From positions 67,506,789 through 67,570,788 of the forward strand of contig OY282558.1 of the NCBI GenBank assembly GCA_958295665.1: DNA of 64,000 bases, given 5' to 3'. Source of the stretch: Tipula vernalis (taxonomy: Eukaryota > Arthropoda > Insecta > Diptera > Tipulidae). Positions 23,753 through 37,465 of the stretch are shown here, piece by piece; position 1 is the stretch's first letter, and each line of letters begins with the position of its first letter. Made by a program: the position numbers and the translations under genes. The notes below the pieces were generated by a model. That model was not told the origin of the DNA. It did not search any database and worked only from the letters and a program-made list of their open reading frames with translations.

Positions 23753-26465
23753 AGGTCCCGAAACCTATCATTAGAGGTATCCAGAACCACAATCGGAGCA
23801 CAGTTGCAGATTTTGGATTTTTGTGGCTCAGAATCTGCAGAATTATAGTAAGGTGATTTTCAAGAAAATCGAAATTTCTATGAAACGTCTAGAAATAGTC
23901 AAGCAATCTAAATGCGCTTTGGCACAATAAATACAGGTCCCAAAACCTATCATTAGAGGTATCCAGAACCATAATCGGAGCACAGTTGCAGATTTTGGAT
24001 TTTTGTGGCTCAGAATCTGCTGAATTATAGTAAGGTGATTTTCAAGAAACTCGAAATTTCTATGAAACGTCTAGAAATAGTCAAGCAATCTAAATGCGCG
24101 TTGGCACAATAAATACAGGTCCCGAAACCTATCATTAGAGGTATCCAGAACCACAATCGGAGCACAGTTGCAGATTTTGGATTTTTGTGGCTCAGAATCT
24201 GCAGAATTATAGTAAGGTGATTTTCAAGAAAATCGAAATTTCTATGAAACGTCTAGAAATAGTCAAGCAATCTAAATGCGCGTTGGCACAATAAATACAG
24301 GTCCCGAAACCTATCATTAGAGGTATCCAGAACCATAATCGGAGCACAGTTGCAGATTTTGGATTTTTGTGGCTCAGAATCTGCTGAATTATAGTAAGGT
24401 GATTTTCAAGAAACTCGAAATTTCTATGAAACGTCTAGAAATAGTCAAGCAATCTAAATGCGCGTTGGCACAATAAATACAGGTCCCGAAACCTATCATT
24501 AGAGGTATCCAGAACCACAATCGGAGCACAGTTGCAGATTTTAGATTTTTGTGGCTCAGAATCTGCAGAATTATAGTAAGGTGATTTTCAAGAAAATCGA
24601 AATTTCTATGAAACGTCTAGAAATAGTCAAGCAATCTAAATGCGCTTTGGCACAATAAATACAGGTCCCAAAACCTATCATTAGAGGTATCCAGAACCAT
24701 AATCGGAGCACAGTTGCAGATTTTGGATTTTTGTGGCTCAGAATCTGCTGAATTATAGTAAGGTGATTTTCAAGAAACTCGAAATTTCTATGAAACGTCT
24801 AGAAATAGTCAAGCAATCTAAATGCGCGTTGGCACAATAAATACAGGTCCCGAAACCTATCATTAGAGGTATCCAGAACCACAATCGGAGCACAGTTGCA
24901 GATTTTGGATTTTTGTGGCTCAGAATCTGCAGAATTATAGTAAGGTGATTTTCAAGAAAATCGAAATTTCTATGAAACGTCTAGAAATAGTCAAGCAATC
25001 TAAATGCGCTTTGGCACAATAAATACAGGTCCCAAAACCTATCATTAGAGGTATCCAGAACCATAATCGGAGCACAGTTGCAGATTTTGGATTTTTGTGG
25101 CTCAGAATCTGCTGAATTATAGTAAGGTGATTTTCAAGAAACTCGAAATTTCTATGAAACGTCTAGAAATAGTCAAGCAATCTAAATGCGCGTTGGCACA
25201 ATAAATACAGGTCCCGAAACCTATCATTAGAGGTATCCAGAACCACAATCGGAGCACAGTTGCAGATTTTGGATTTTTGTGGCTCAGAATCTGCAGAATT
25301 ATAGTAAGGTGATTTTCAAGAAAATCGAAATTTCTATGAAACGTCTAGAAATAGTCAAGCAATCTAAATGCGCGTTGGCACAATAAATACAGGTCCCGTA
25401 TCCAGAACCACAATCGGAGCACAGTTGCAGATTTTGGATTTTTGTGGCTCAGAATCTGCTGAATTATAGTAAGGTGATTTTCAAGAAACTCGAAATTTCT
25501 ATGAAACGTCTAGAAATAGTCAAGCAATCTAAATGCGCGTTGGCACAATAAATACAGGTCCCGAAACCTATCATTAGAGGTATCCAGAACCACAATCGGA
25601 GCACAGTTGCAGATTTTGGATTTTTGTGGCTCAGAATCTGCAGAATTATAGTAAGGTGATTTTCAAGAAAATCGAAATTTCTATGAAACGTCTAGAAATA
25701 GTCAAGCAATCTAAATGCGCTTTGGCACAATAAATACAGGTCCCAAAACCTATCATTAGAGGTATCCAGAACCATAATCGGAGCACAGTTGCAGATTTTG
25801 GATTTTTGTGGCTCAGAATCTGCTGAATTATAGTAAGGTGATTTTCAAGAAACTCGAAATTTCTATGAAACGTCTAGAAATAGTCAAGCAATCTAAATGC
25901 GCGTTGGCACAATAAATACAGGTCCCGAAACCTATCATTAGAGGTATCCAGAACCACAATCGGAGCACAGTTGCAGATTTTGGATTTTTGTGGCTCAGAA
26001 TCTGCAGAATTATAGTAAGGTGATTTTCAAGAAAATCGAAATTTCTATGAAACGTCTAGAAATAGTCAAGCAATCTAAATGCGCTTTGGCACAATAAATA
26101 CAGGTCCCAAAACCTATCATTAGAGGTATCCAGAACCATAATCGGAGCACAGTTGCAGATTTTGGATTTTTGTGGCTCAGAATCTGCTGAATTATAGTAA
26201 GGTGATTTTCAAGAAACTCGAAATTTCTATGAAACGTCTAGAAATAGTCAAGCAATCTAAATGCGCGTTGGCACAATAAATACAGGTCCCGAAACCTATC
26301 ATTAGAGGTATCCAGAACCACAATCGGAGCACAGTTGCAGATTTTGGATTTTTGTGGCTCAGAATCTGCAGAATTATAGTAAGGTGATTTTCAAGAAAAT
26401 CGAAATTTCTATGAAACGTCTAGAAATAGTCAAGCAATCTAAATGCGCGTTGGCACAATAAATAC
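23753..26465. repeat. 364-bp dimer domain with CTGCAG monomers
   Basis: Monomers with CTGCAG and AAATCG (23753, 24117, 24481, 24845, 25209, 25556, 25920, 26284) alternate with monomers carrying CTGCTG and AACTCG (23935, 24299, 24663, 25027, 25391, 25738, 26102). The AACTCG members are mostly CCAT, except the 165-bp monomer at 25391. GCGCTT and GCGCG alternate irregularly at the ends of the CTGCAG members. The monomer at 24481 has a private TTTTAGATT. CTGCAG is a PstI site, so this domain has a different PstI pattern from the rest. Confidence 0.85.
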
Positions 26466-27540
26466 AGGTCCCGAAACCTATCATTAGAGGTATCCAGAAC
26501 CACAATCGGAGCACAGTTGCAGATTTTGGATTTTTGTGGCTCAGAATCTGCAGAATTATAGTAAGGTGATTTTCAAGAAAATCGAAATTTCTATGAAACG
26601 TCTAGAAATAGTCAAGCAATCTAAATGCGCGTTGGCACAATAAATACAGGTCCCGAAACCTATCATTAGAGGTATCCAGAACCACAATCGGAGCACAGTT
26701 GCAGATTTTGGATTTTTGTGGCTCAGAATCTGCAGAATTATAGTAAGGTGATTTTCAAGAAAATTGAAATTCCTATGAAACGTCTAGAAATAGTCAAGCA
26801 ATCTAAATGCGCGTTGGCACAATAAATACAGGTCCCGAAACCTATCATTAGAGGTATCCAGAACCACAATCGGAGCACAGTTGCAGATTTTGGATTTTTG
26901 TGGCTCAGAATCTGCTGAATTATAGTAAGGTGATTTTCAAGAAAATTGAAATTCCTATGAAACGTCTAGAAATAGTCAAGCAATCTACATGCGCGTTGGC
27001 ACAATAAATACAGGTCCCGAAACCTATCATTAGAGGTATCCAGAACCACAATCGGAGCACAGTTGCAGATTTTGGATTTTTGTGGCTCAGAATCTGCTGA
27101 ATTATAGTAAGGTGATTTTCAAGAAAATCGAAATTTCTATGAAACGTCTAGAAATAGTCAAGCAATCTAAATGCGCGTTGGCACAATAAATACAGGTCCC
27201 GTATCCAGAACCACAATCGGAGCACAGTTGCAGATTTTGGATTTTTGTGGCTCAGAATCTGCTGAATTATAGTAAGGTGATTTTCAAGAAACTCGAAATT
27301 TCTATGAAACGTCTAGAAATAGTCAAGCAATCTAAATGCGCGTTGGCACAATAAATACAGGTCCCGAAACCTATCATTAGAGGTATCCAGAACCACAATC
27401 GGAGCACAGTTGCAGATTTTGGATTTTTGTGGCTCAGAATCTGCAGAATTATAGTAAGGTGATTTTCAAGAAAATCGAAATTTCTATGAAACGTCTAGAA
27501 ATAGTCAAGCAATCTAAATGCGCTTTGGCACAATAAATAC
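26466..27540. repeat. Repeat of the P1 right end with the CTACATG marker
   Basis: Monomers 26648, 26830, 27012 and 27194 (165 bp) reproduce 23042, 23224, 23406 and 23588: CTGCAG with AAATTG, then AAATTG with CTACATG, then a plain B-like unit, then the short AACTCG unit. The offset of 3606 bp equals 20 monomers minus two 17-bp deletions. P3 has the same series at 36573-37283. Flanking monomers 26466 and 27359 carry CTGCAG. Confidence 0.85.
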
Positions 27541-30088
27541 AGGTCCCGAAACCTATCATTAGAGGTATCCAGAACCACAATCGGGGCACAGTTGCAGATT
27601 TTGGATTTTTGTGGCTCAGAATCTGCTGAATTATAGTAAGGTGATTTTGAAGAAAATCGAAATTTCTATGAAACGTCTAGAAATAGTCAAGCAATCTAAA
27701 TGCGCTTTGGCACAATAAATACAGGTCCCGAAACCTATCATTAGAGGTATCCAGAACCACAATCGGGGCACAGTTGCAGATTTTGGATTTTTGTGGCTCA
27801 GAATCTGCTGAATTATAGTAAGGTGATTTTCAAGAAAATCGAAATTTCTATGAAACGTCTAGAAATAGTCAAGCAATCTAAATGCGCGTTGGCACAATAA
27901 ATACAGGTCCCGAAACCTATCATTAGAGGTATCCAGAACCACAATCGGAGCACAGTTGCAGATTTTGGATTTTTGTGGCTCAGAATCTGCTGAATTATAG
28001 TAAGGTGATTTTCAAGAAAATCGAAATTCCTATGAAACGTCTAGAAATAGTCAAGCAATCTAAAGGCGCGTTGGCACAATAAATATAGGTCCCGAAACCT
28101 ATCATTAGAGGTATCCAGAACCATAATCGAAGCACAGTTGCAGATTTTGGATTTTTGTGGCTCAGAATCTGCTGAATTATAGTAAGGTGATTTTCAAGAA
28201 AATCGAAATTTCTATGAAACGTCTAGAAATAGTCAAGCAATCTAAATGCGCGTTGGCACAATAAATACAGGTCCCGAAACCTATCATTAGAGGTATCCAG
28301 AACCACAATCGGGGCACAGTTGCAGATTTTGGATTTTTGTGGCTCAGAATCTGCTGAATTATAGTAAGGTGATTTTCAAGAAAATCGAAATTTCTATGAA
28401 ACGTCTAGAAATAGTCAAGCAATCTAAATGCGCGTTGGCACAATAAATACAGGTCCCGAAACCTATCATTAGAGGTATCCAGAACCACAATCGGAGCACA
28501 GTTGCAGATTTTGGATTTTTGTGGCTCAGAATCTGCTGAATTATAGTAAGGTGATTTTCAAGAAAATCGAAATTCCTATGAAACGTCTAGAAATAGTCAA
28601 GCAATCTAAAGGCGCGTTGGCACAATAAATATAGGTCCCGAAACCTATCATTAGAGGTATCCAGAACCATAATCGAAGCACAGTTGCAGATTTTGGATTT
28701 TTGTGGCTCAGAATCTGCTGAATTATAGTAAGGTGATTTTCAAGAAAATCGAAATTTCTATGAAACGTCTAGAAATAGTCAAGCAATCTAAATGCGCGTT
28801 GGCACAATAAATACAGGTCCCGAAACCTATCATTAGAGGTATCCAGACCCACAATCGGAGCACAGTTGCAGATTTTGGATTTTTGTGGCTCAGAATCTGC
28901 TGAATTATAGTAAGGTGATTTTCAAGAAAATTGAAATTCCTATGAAACGTCTAGAAATAGTCAAGCAATCTAAATGCGCTTTGGCACAATAAATACAGGT
29001 CCCAAAACTTATCATTAGAGGTATCCAGAACCACAATCGGAGCACAGTTGCAGATTTTGGATTTTTGTGGCTCAGAATCTGCTGAATTATAGTAAGGTGA
29101 TTTTCAAGAAAATTGAAATTCCTATGAAACGTCTAGAAATAGTCAAGCAATCTAAATGCGCGTTGGCACAATAAATATAGGTCCCGAAACCTATCATTAG
29201 AGGTATCCAGAACCACAATCGGAGCACAGTTGCAGATTTTGGATTTTTGTGGCTCAGAATCTGCTGAATTATAGTAAGGTGATTTTCAAGAAACTCGAAA
29301 TTTCTATGAAACGTCTAGAAATAGTCAAGCAATCTAAATGCGCGTTGGCACAATAAATACAGGTCCCGAAACCTATCATTAGAGGTATCCAGAACCACAA
29401 TCGGAGCACAGTTGCAGATTTTGGATTTTTGTGGCTCAGAATCTGCAGAATTATAGTAAGGTGATTTTCAAGAAAATCGAAATTTCTATGAAACGTCTAG
29501 AAATAGTCAAGCAATCTAAATGCGCGTTGGCACAATAAATACAGGTCCCGAAACCTATCATTAGAGGTATCCAGAACCACAATCGGAGCACAGTTGCAGA
29601 TTTTGGATTTTTGTGGCTCAGAATCTGCTGAATTATAGTAAGGTGATTTTCAAGAAAATCGAAATTCCTATGAAACGTCTAGAAATAGTCAAGCAATCTA
29701 AAGGCGCGTTGGCACAATAAATATAGGTCCCGAAACCTATCATTAGAGGTATCCAGAACCATAATCGAAGCACAGTTGCAGATTTTGGATTTTTGTGGCT
29801 CAGAATCTGCTGAATTATAGTAAGGTGATTTTCAAGAAAATCGAAATTTCTATGAAACGTCTAGAAATAGTCAAGCAATCTAAATGCGCTTTGGCACAAT
29901 AAATACAGGTCCCGAAACCTATCATTAGAGGTATCCAGAACCACAATCGGGGCACAGTTGCAGATTTTGGATTTTTGTGGCTCAGAATCTGCTGAATTAT
30001 AGTAAGGTGATTTTCAAGAAAATCGAAATTTTTATGAAACGTCTAGAAATAGTTAGGCAATCTAAATGCGCGTTGGCACAATAAATAC
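27541..30088. repeat. Partial block copy P2
   Basis: The first four monomers (27541-28268) match 15665-16392 and 30089-30816: GATTTTGAAG with CGGGG, CGGGG, AAATTCC with AAGGCG, then CGAAG. The last three are then duplicated in tandem (28269-28814, 546 bp). From 28815 to 29906 the order matches 16575-17666 at an offset of 12240 bp. The monomer at 29907, with ATTTTTATG and GTTAGGC, belongs instead to the series seen at 37648, so it marks a recombination join. Confidence 0.85.
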
Positions 30089-33000
30089 AGGTCCCGAAAC
30101 CTATCATTAGAGGTATCCAGAACCACAATCGGGGCACAGTTGCAGATTTTGGATTTTTGTGGCTCAGAATCTGCTGAATTATAGTAAGGTGATTTTGAAG
30201 AAAATCGAAATTTCTATGAAACGTCTAGAAATAGTCAAGCAATCTAAATGCGCTTTGGCACAATAAATACAGGTCCCGAAACCTATCATTAGAGGTATCC
30301 AGAACCACAATCGGGGCACAGTTGCAGATTTTGGATTTTTGTGGCTCAGAATCTGCTGAATTATAGTAAGGTGATTTTCAAGAAAATCGAAATTTCTATG
30401 AAACGTCTAGAAATAGTCAAGCAATCTAAATGCGCGTTGGCACAATAAATACAGGTCCCGAAACCTATCATTAGAGGTATCCAGAACCACAATCGGAGCA
30501 CAGTTGCAGATTTTGGATTTTTGTGGCTCAGAATCTGCTGAATTATAGTAAGGTGATTTTCAAGAAAATCGAAATTCCTATGAAACGTCTAGAAATAGTC
30601 AAGCAATCTAAAGGCGCGTTGGCACAATAAATATAGGTCCCGAAACCTATCATTAGAGGTATCCAGAACCATAATCGAAGCACAGTTGCAGATTTTGGAT
30701 TTTTGTGGCTCAGAATCTGCTGAATTATAGTAAGGTGATTTTCAAGAAAATCGAAATTTCTATGAAACGTCTAGAAATAGTCAAGCAATCTAAATGCGCG
30801 TTGGCACAATAAATACAGGTCCCGAAACCTATCATTAGAGGTATCCAGACCCACAATCGGAGCACAGTTGCAGATTTTGGATTTTTGTGGCTCAGAATCT
30901 GCTGAATTATAGTAAGGTGATTTTCAAGAAACTCGAAATTTCTATGAAACGTCTAGAAATAGTCAAGCAATCTAAATGCGCGTTGGCACAATAAATACAG
31001 GTCCCGAAACCTATCATTAGAGGTATCCAGACCCACAATCGGAGCACAGTTGCAGATTTTGGATTTTTGTGGCTCAGAATCTGCTGAATTATAGTAAGGT
31101 GATTTTCAAGAAAATTGAAATTCCTATGAAACGTCTAGAAATAGTCAAGCAATCTAAATGCGCTTTGGCACAATAAATACAGGTCCCAAAACTTATCATT
31201 AGAGGTATCCAGAACCACAATCGGAGCACAGTTGCAGATTTTGGATTTTTGTGGCTCAGAATCTGCTGAATTATAGTAAGGTGATTTTCAAGAAAATTGA
31301 AATTCCTATGAAACGTCTAGAAATAGTCAAGCAATCTAAATGCGCGTTGGCACAATAAATACAGGTCTTTAAACCTATCATTAGAGGTATCCAGAACCAC
31401 AATCGGAGCACAGTTGCAGATTTTGGATTTTTGTGGCTCAGAATCTGCTGAATTATAGTAAGGTGATTTTCAAGAAACTCGAAATTTCTATGAAACGTCT
31501 AGAAATAGTCAAGCAATCTAAATGCGCGTTGGCACAATAAATACAGGTCCCGAAACCTATCATTAGAGGTATCCAGAACCACAATCGGAGCACAGTTGCA
31601 GATTTTGGATTTTTGTGGCTCAGAATCTGCAGAATTATAGTAAGGTGATTTTCAAGAAAATCGAAATTTCTATGAAACGTCTAGAAATAGTCAAGCAATC
31701 TAAATGCGCGTTGGCACAATAAATACAGGTCCCGAAACCTATCATTAGAGGTATCCAGAACCACAATCGGAGCACAGTTGCAGATTTTGGATTTTTGTGG
31801 CTCAGAATCTGCTGAATTATAGTAAGGTGATTTTCAAGAAAATCGAAATTCCTATGAAACGTCTAGAAATAGTCAAGCAATCTAAAGGCGCGTTGGCACA
31901 ATAAATATAGGTCCCGAAACCTATCATTAGAGGTATCCAGAACCATAATCGAAGCACAGTTGCAGATTTTGGATTTTTGTGGCTCAGAATCTGCTGAATT
32001 ATAGTAAGGTGATTTTCAAGAAAATCGAAATTTCTATGAAACGTCTAGAAATAGTCAAGCAATCTAAATGCGCGTTGGCACAATAAATACAGGTCCCGTA
32101 TCCAGAACCACAATCGGAGCACAGTTGCAGATTTTGGATTTTTGTGGCTCAGAATCTGCTGAATTATAGTAAGGTGATTTTCAAGAAACTCGAAATTTCT
32201 ATGAAACGTCTAGAAATAGTCAAGCAATCTAAATGCGCGTTGGCACAATAAATACAGGTCCCGAAACCTATCATTAGAGGTATCCAGACCCACAATCGGA
32301 GCACAGTTGCAGATTTTGGATTTTTGTGGCTCAGAATCTGCTGAATTATAGTAAGGTGATTTTCAAGAAAATTGAAATTCCTATGAAACGTCTAGAAATA
32401 GTCAAGCAATCTAAATGCGCTTTGGCACAATAAATACAGGTCCCAAAACTTATCATTAGAGGTATCCAGAACCACAATCGGAGCACAGTTGCAGATTTTG
32501 GATTTTTGTGGCTCAGAATCTGCTGAATTATAGTAAGGTGATTTTCAAGAAACTCGAAATTTCTATGAAACGTCTAGAAATAGTCAAGCAATCTAAATGC
32601 GCGTTGGCACAATAAATACAGGTCCCGAAACCTATCATTAGAGGTATCCAGACCCACAATCGGAGCACAGTTGCAGATTTTGGATTTTTGTGGCTCAGAA
32701 TCTGCTGAATTATAGTAAGGTGATTTTCAAGAAAATTGAAATTCCTATGAAACGTCTAGAAATAGTCAAGCAATCTAAATGCGCTTTGGCACAATAAATA
32801 CAGGTCCCAAAACTTATCATTAGAGGTATCCAGAACCACAATCGGAGCACAGTTGCAGATTTTGGATTTTTGTGGCTCAGAATCTGCTGAATTATAGTAA
32901 GGTGATTTTCAAGAAAATTGAAATTCCTATGAAACGTCTAGAAATAGTCAAGCAATCTAAATGCGCTTTGGCACAATAAATACAGGTCCCGTATCCAGAA

Positions 33001-36000
33001 CCACAATCGGAGCACAGTTGCAGATTTTGGATTTTTGTGGCTCAGAATCTGCTGAATTATAGTAAGGTGATTTTCAAGAAACTCGAAATTTCTATGAAAC
33101 GTCTAGAAATAGTCAAGCAATCTAAATGCGCGTTGGCACAATAAATACAGGTCCCGAAACCTATCATTAGAGGTATCCAGAACCACAATCGGAGCACAGT
33201 TGCAGATTTTGGATTTTTGTGGCTCAGAATCTGCAGAATTATAGTAAGGTGATTTTCAAGAAAATCGAAATTTCTATGAAACGTCTAGAAATAGTCAAGC
33301 AATCTAAATGCGCTATGGCACAATAAATACAGGTCCCAAAACCTATCATTAGAGATATCCAGAACCATAATCGGAGCACAGTTTCAGATTTTGGGTTTTT
33401 GTGGCTCAGAATCTGCTGAATTATAGTAAGGTGATTTTCAAGAAAATCGGAATTTCTATGAAACGTCTAGAAATAGTTAAGCAATCTAAATGCGCGTTGG
33501 CACAATAAATACAGGTCCCGAAACCTATCATTAGAGGTATCCAGAACCACAATTGGGGCACAGTTGCAGATTTTGGATTTTTGTGGCTCAGAATCTGCTG
33601 AATTATAGTAAGGTTATTTTCAAGAAAATCGAAATTTTTATGAAACGTCTAGAAATAGTTAGGCAATCTAAATGCGCGTTGGCACAATAAATACAGGTCC
33701 CGAAACCTATCATTAGAGGTATCCAGAACCACAATCGGGGCACAGTTGCAGATTTTGGATTTTTGTGGCTCAGAATCTGCTGAATTATAGTAAGGTGATT
33801 TTGAAGAAAATCGAAATTTCTATGAAACGTCTAGAAATAGTCACGCAATCTAAATGCGCTTTGGCACAATAAATACAGGTCCCGAAACCTATCATTAGAG
33901 GTATCCAAAACCACAATCGGGGCACAGTTGCAGATTTTGGATTTTTGTGGCTCAGAATCTGCTGAATTATAGTAAGGTGATTTTCAAGAAGATCGAAATT
34001 TCTATGAAACGTCTAGAAATAGTCAAGCAATCTAAATGCGCTTTGGCACAATAAATACAGGTCCCAAAACCTATCATTAGAGGTATCCAGAACCATAATC
34101 GGAGCACAGTTGCAGATTTTGGGTTTTTGTGGCTCAGAATCTGCTGAATTATAGTAAGGTGATTTTCAAGAAAATCGAAATTTCTATGAAACGTCTAGAA
34201 ATAGTCAAGCAATCTAAATGCGCTTTGGCACAATAAATACAGGTCCCGAAACCTATCATTAGAGGTATCCAAACCCACAATCGGAGCACAGTTGCAGATT
34301 TTGGATTTTTGTGGCTCAGAATCTGCTGAATTATAGTAAGGTGATTTTCAAGAAAATCGAAATTTCTATGAAACGTCTAGAAATAGTCAAGCAATCTAAA
34401 TGCGCTTTGGCACAATAAATACAGGTCCCAAAACCTATCATTAGAGGTATCCAGAACCATAATCGGAGCACAGTTGCAGATTTTGGGTTTTTGTGGCTCA
34501 GAATCTGCTGAATTATAGTAAGGTGATTTTCAAGAAAATCGAAATTTCTATGAAACGTCTAGAAATAGTTAAGCAATCTAAATGCGCTTTGGCACAATAA
34601 ATACAGGTCCCAAAACCTATCATTAGAGGTATCCAGAACCATAATCGGAGCACAGTTGCAGATTTTGGGTTTTTGTGGCTCAGAATCTGCTGAATTATAG
34701 TAAGGTGATTTTCAAGAAAATCGAAATTTCTATGAAACGTCTAGAAATAGTCAAGCAATCTAAATGCGCTTTGGCACAATAAATACAGGTCCCGAAACCT
34801 ATCATTAGAGGTATCCAAACCCACAATCGGAGCACAGTTGCAGATTTTGGATTTTTGTGGCTCAGAATCTGCTGAATTATAGTAAGGTGATTTTCAAGAA
34901 AATCGAAATTTCTATGAAACGTCTAGAAATAGTCAAGCAATCTAAATGCGCTTTGGCACAATAAATACAGGTCCCAAAACCTATCATTAGAGGTATCCAG
35001 AACCATAATCGGAGCACAGTTGCAGATTTTGGGTTTTTGTGGCTCAGAATCTGCTGAATTATAGTAAGGTGATTTTCAAGAAAATCGAAATTTCTATGAA
35101 ACGTCTAGAAATAGTTAAGCAATCTAAATACGCGTTGGCACAATAAATACAGGTTCCGAAACCTATCATTAGAGGTATCCAGACCCACAATCGGAGCACA
35201 GTTGCAGATTTTGGATTTTTGTGGCTCAGAATCTGCTGAATTATAGTAAGGTGATTTTCAAGAAAATCGAAATTTCTATGAAACGTCTAGAAATAGTCAA
35301 GCAATCTAAATGCGCTTTGGCACAATAAATACAGGTCCCGAAACCTATCATTAGAGGTATCCAGAACCACAATCGGGGCACAGTTGCAGATTTTGGATTT
35401 TTGTGGCTCAGAATCTGCTGAATTATAGTAAGGTGATTTTCAAGAAAATCGAAATTTATATGAAACGTCTAGAAATAGTCAAGCAATCTAAATGCGCTTT
35501 GGCACAATAAATACAGGTCCCAAAACCTATCATTAGAGGTATCCAGAACCATAATCGGAGCACAGTTGCAGATTTTGGATTTTTGTGGCTCAGAATCTGC
35601 TGAATTATAGTAAGGTGATTTTCAAGAAAATCGAAATTTCTATGAAACGTCTAGAAATAGTCAAGCAATCTAAATGCGCGTTGGCACAATAAATACAGGT
35701 CCCGAAACCTATCATTAGAGGTATCCAGACCCACAATCGGAGCACAGTTGCAGATTTTGGATTTTTGTGGCTCAGAATCTGCTGAATTATAGTAAGGTGA
35801 TTTTCAAGAAAATCGAAATTTCTATGAAACGTCTAGAAATAGTCAAGCAATCTAAATGCGCGTTGGCACAATAAATACAGGTCCCGTATCCAGAACCACA
35901 ATCGGAGCACAGTTGCAGATTTTGGATTTTTGTGGCTCAGAATCTGCTGAATTATAGTAAGGTGATTTTCAAGAAACTCGAAATTTCTATGAAACGTCTA

Positions 36001-37361
36001 GAAATAGTCAAGCAATCTAAATGCGCGTTGGCACAATAAATACAGGTCCCGAAACCTATCATTAGAGGTATCCAGAACCACAATCGGAGCACAGTTGCAG
36101 ATTTTGGATTTTTGTGGCTCAGAATCTGCAGAATTATAGTAAGGTGATTTTCAAGAAAATTGAAATTCCTATGAAACGTCTAGAAATAGTCAAGCAATCT
36201 AAATGCGCGTTGGCACAATAAATACAGGTCCCGAAACCTATCATTAGAGGTATCCAGAACCACAATCGGAGCACAGTTGCAGATTTTGGATTTTTGTGGC
36301 TCAGAATCTGCTGAATTATAGTAAGGTGATTTTCAAGAAAATCGAAATTTCTATGAAACGTCTAGAAATAGTCAAGCAATCTAAATGCGCGTTGGCACAA
36401 TAAATACAGGTCCCGTATCCAGAACCACAATCGGAGCACAGTTGCAGATTTTGGATTTGTGTGGCTCAGAATCTGCTGAATTATAGTAAGGTGATTTTCA
36501 AGAAACTCGAAATTTCTATGAAACGTCTAGAAATAGTCAAGCAATCTAAATGCGCGTTGGCACAATAAATACAGGTCCCGAAACCTATCATTAGAGGTAT
36601 CCAGAACCACAATCGGAGCACAGTTGCAGATTTTGGATTTTTGTGGCTCAGAATCTGCAGAATTATAGTAAGGTGATTTTCAAGAAAATTGAAATTCCTA
36701 TGAAACGTCTAGAAATAGTCAAGCAATCTAAATGCGCGTTGGCACAATAAATACAGGTCCCGAAACCTATCATTAGAGGTATCCAGAACCACAATCGGAG
36801 CACAGTTGCAGATTTTGGATTTTTGTGGCTCAGAATCTGCTGAATTATAGTAAGGTGATTTTCAAGAAAATTGAAATTCCTATGAAACGTCTAGAAATAG
36901 TCAAGCAATCTACATGCGCGTTGGCACAATAAATACAGGTCCCGAAACCTATCATTAGAGGTATCCAGAACCACAATCGGAGCACAGTTGCAGATTTTGG
37001 ATTTTTGTGGCTCAGAATCTGCTGAATTATAGTAAGGTGATTTTCAAGAAAATCGAAATTTCTATGAAACGTCTAGAAATAGTCAAGCAATCTAAATGCG
37101 CGTTGGCACAATAAATACAGGTCCCGTATCCAGAACCACAATCGGAGCACAGTTGCAGATTTTGGATTTTTGTGGCTCAGAATCTGCTGAATTATAGTAA
37201 GGTGATTTTCAAGAAACTCGAAATTTCTATGAAACGTCTAGAAATAGTCAAGCAATCTAAATGCGCGTTGGCACAATAAATACAGGTCCCGAAACCTATC
37301 ATTAGAGGTATCCAGAACCACAATCGGAGCACAGTTGCAGATTTTGGATTTTTGTGGCTCA
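30089..37361. repeat. Large duplicated block P3 (about 7.3 kb)
   Basis: This is the paralogue of P1, lacking the 893-bp monomer set found there at about 18196-19088. It shares nearly all P1 private changes at fixed offsets. Differences visible by eye include CGGGGC here against CGGGAC near 15710, GCGCTATGG near 33313 against GCGCTTTGG, and a three-base change at 31368-31370. The fine matching indicates duplication of an already diversified multi-kilobase segment, not independent growth of similar variants. Confidence 0.9.
31363..31544. repeat. Monomer with a three-base substitution cluster
   Basis: The start reads AGGTCTTTAAACC where the P1 counterpart (16939) has AGGTCCCGAAACC. Three adjacent bases (CCG to TTT) differ, while the rest appears to match. 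No other monomer in the window has this. It could be a clustered mutation, or a local base-calling or polishing error. Confidence 0.8.
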
Positions 37362-37465
37362 GAATCTGCTGAATTATAGTAAGGTGATTTTCAAGAAAAT
37401 CGAAATTTCTATGAAACGTCTAGAAATAGTCAAGCAATCTAAATGCGCTTTGGCACAATAAATAC

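Larger units (their letters stand above)
15665..23830. repeat. Large duplicated block P1 (about 8.2 kb)
   Basis: The monomer order in this block reappears as P3 at 30089-37361. Offset is 14424 bp from 15665 to about 18195 and 13531 bp from 19089 to about 23830. Private changes shared with P3 include GAGATATCC (19821/33352), AATTGGGG (about 20022/33553), GGTTATTTT (about 20082/33613), TCCAAACCC (about 20737/34268), AGGTTCCG (21620/35151), AATTTATATG (about 21922/35453), GGATTTGTG (about 22923/36454) and CTACATG (about 23379/36910). The offset change of 893 bp is a whole monomer set (4 x 182 + 165) present only in P1. Homology ends where P1 has CTGCAG and P3 has CTGCTG. Confidence 0.9.
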
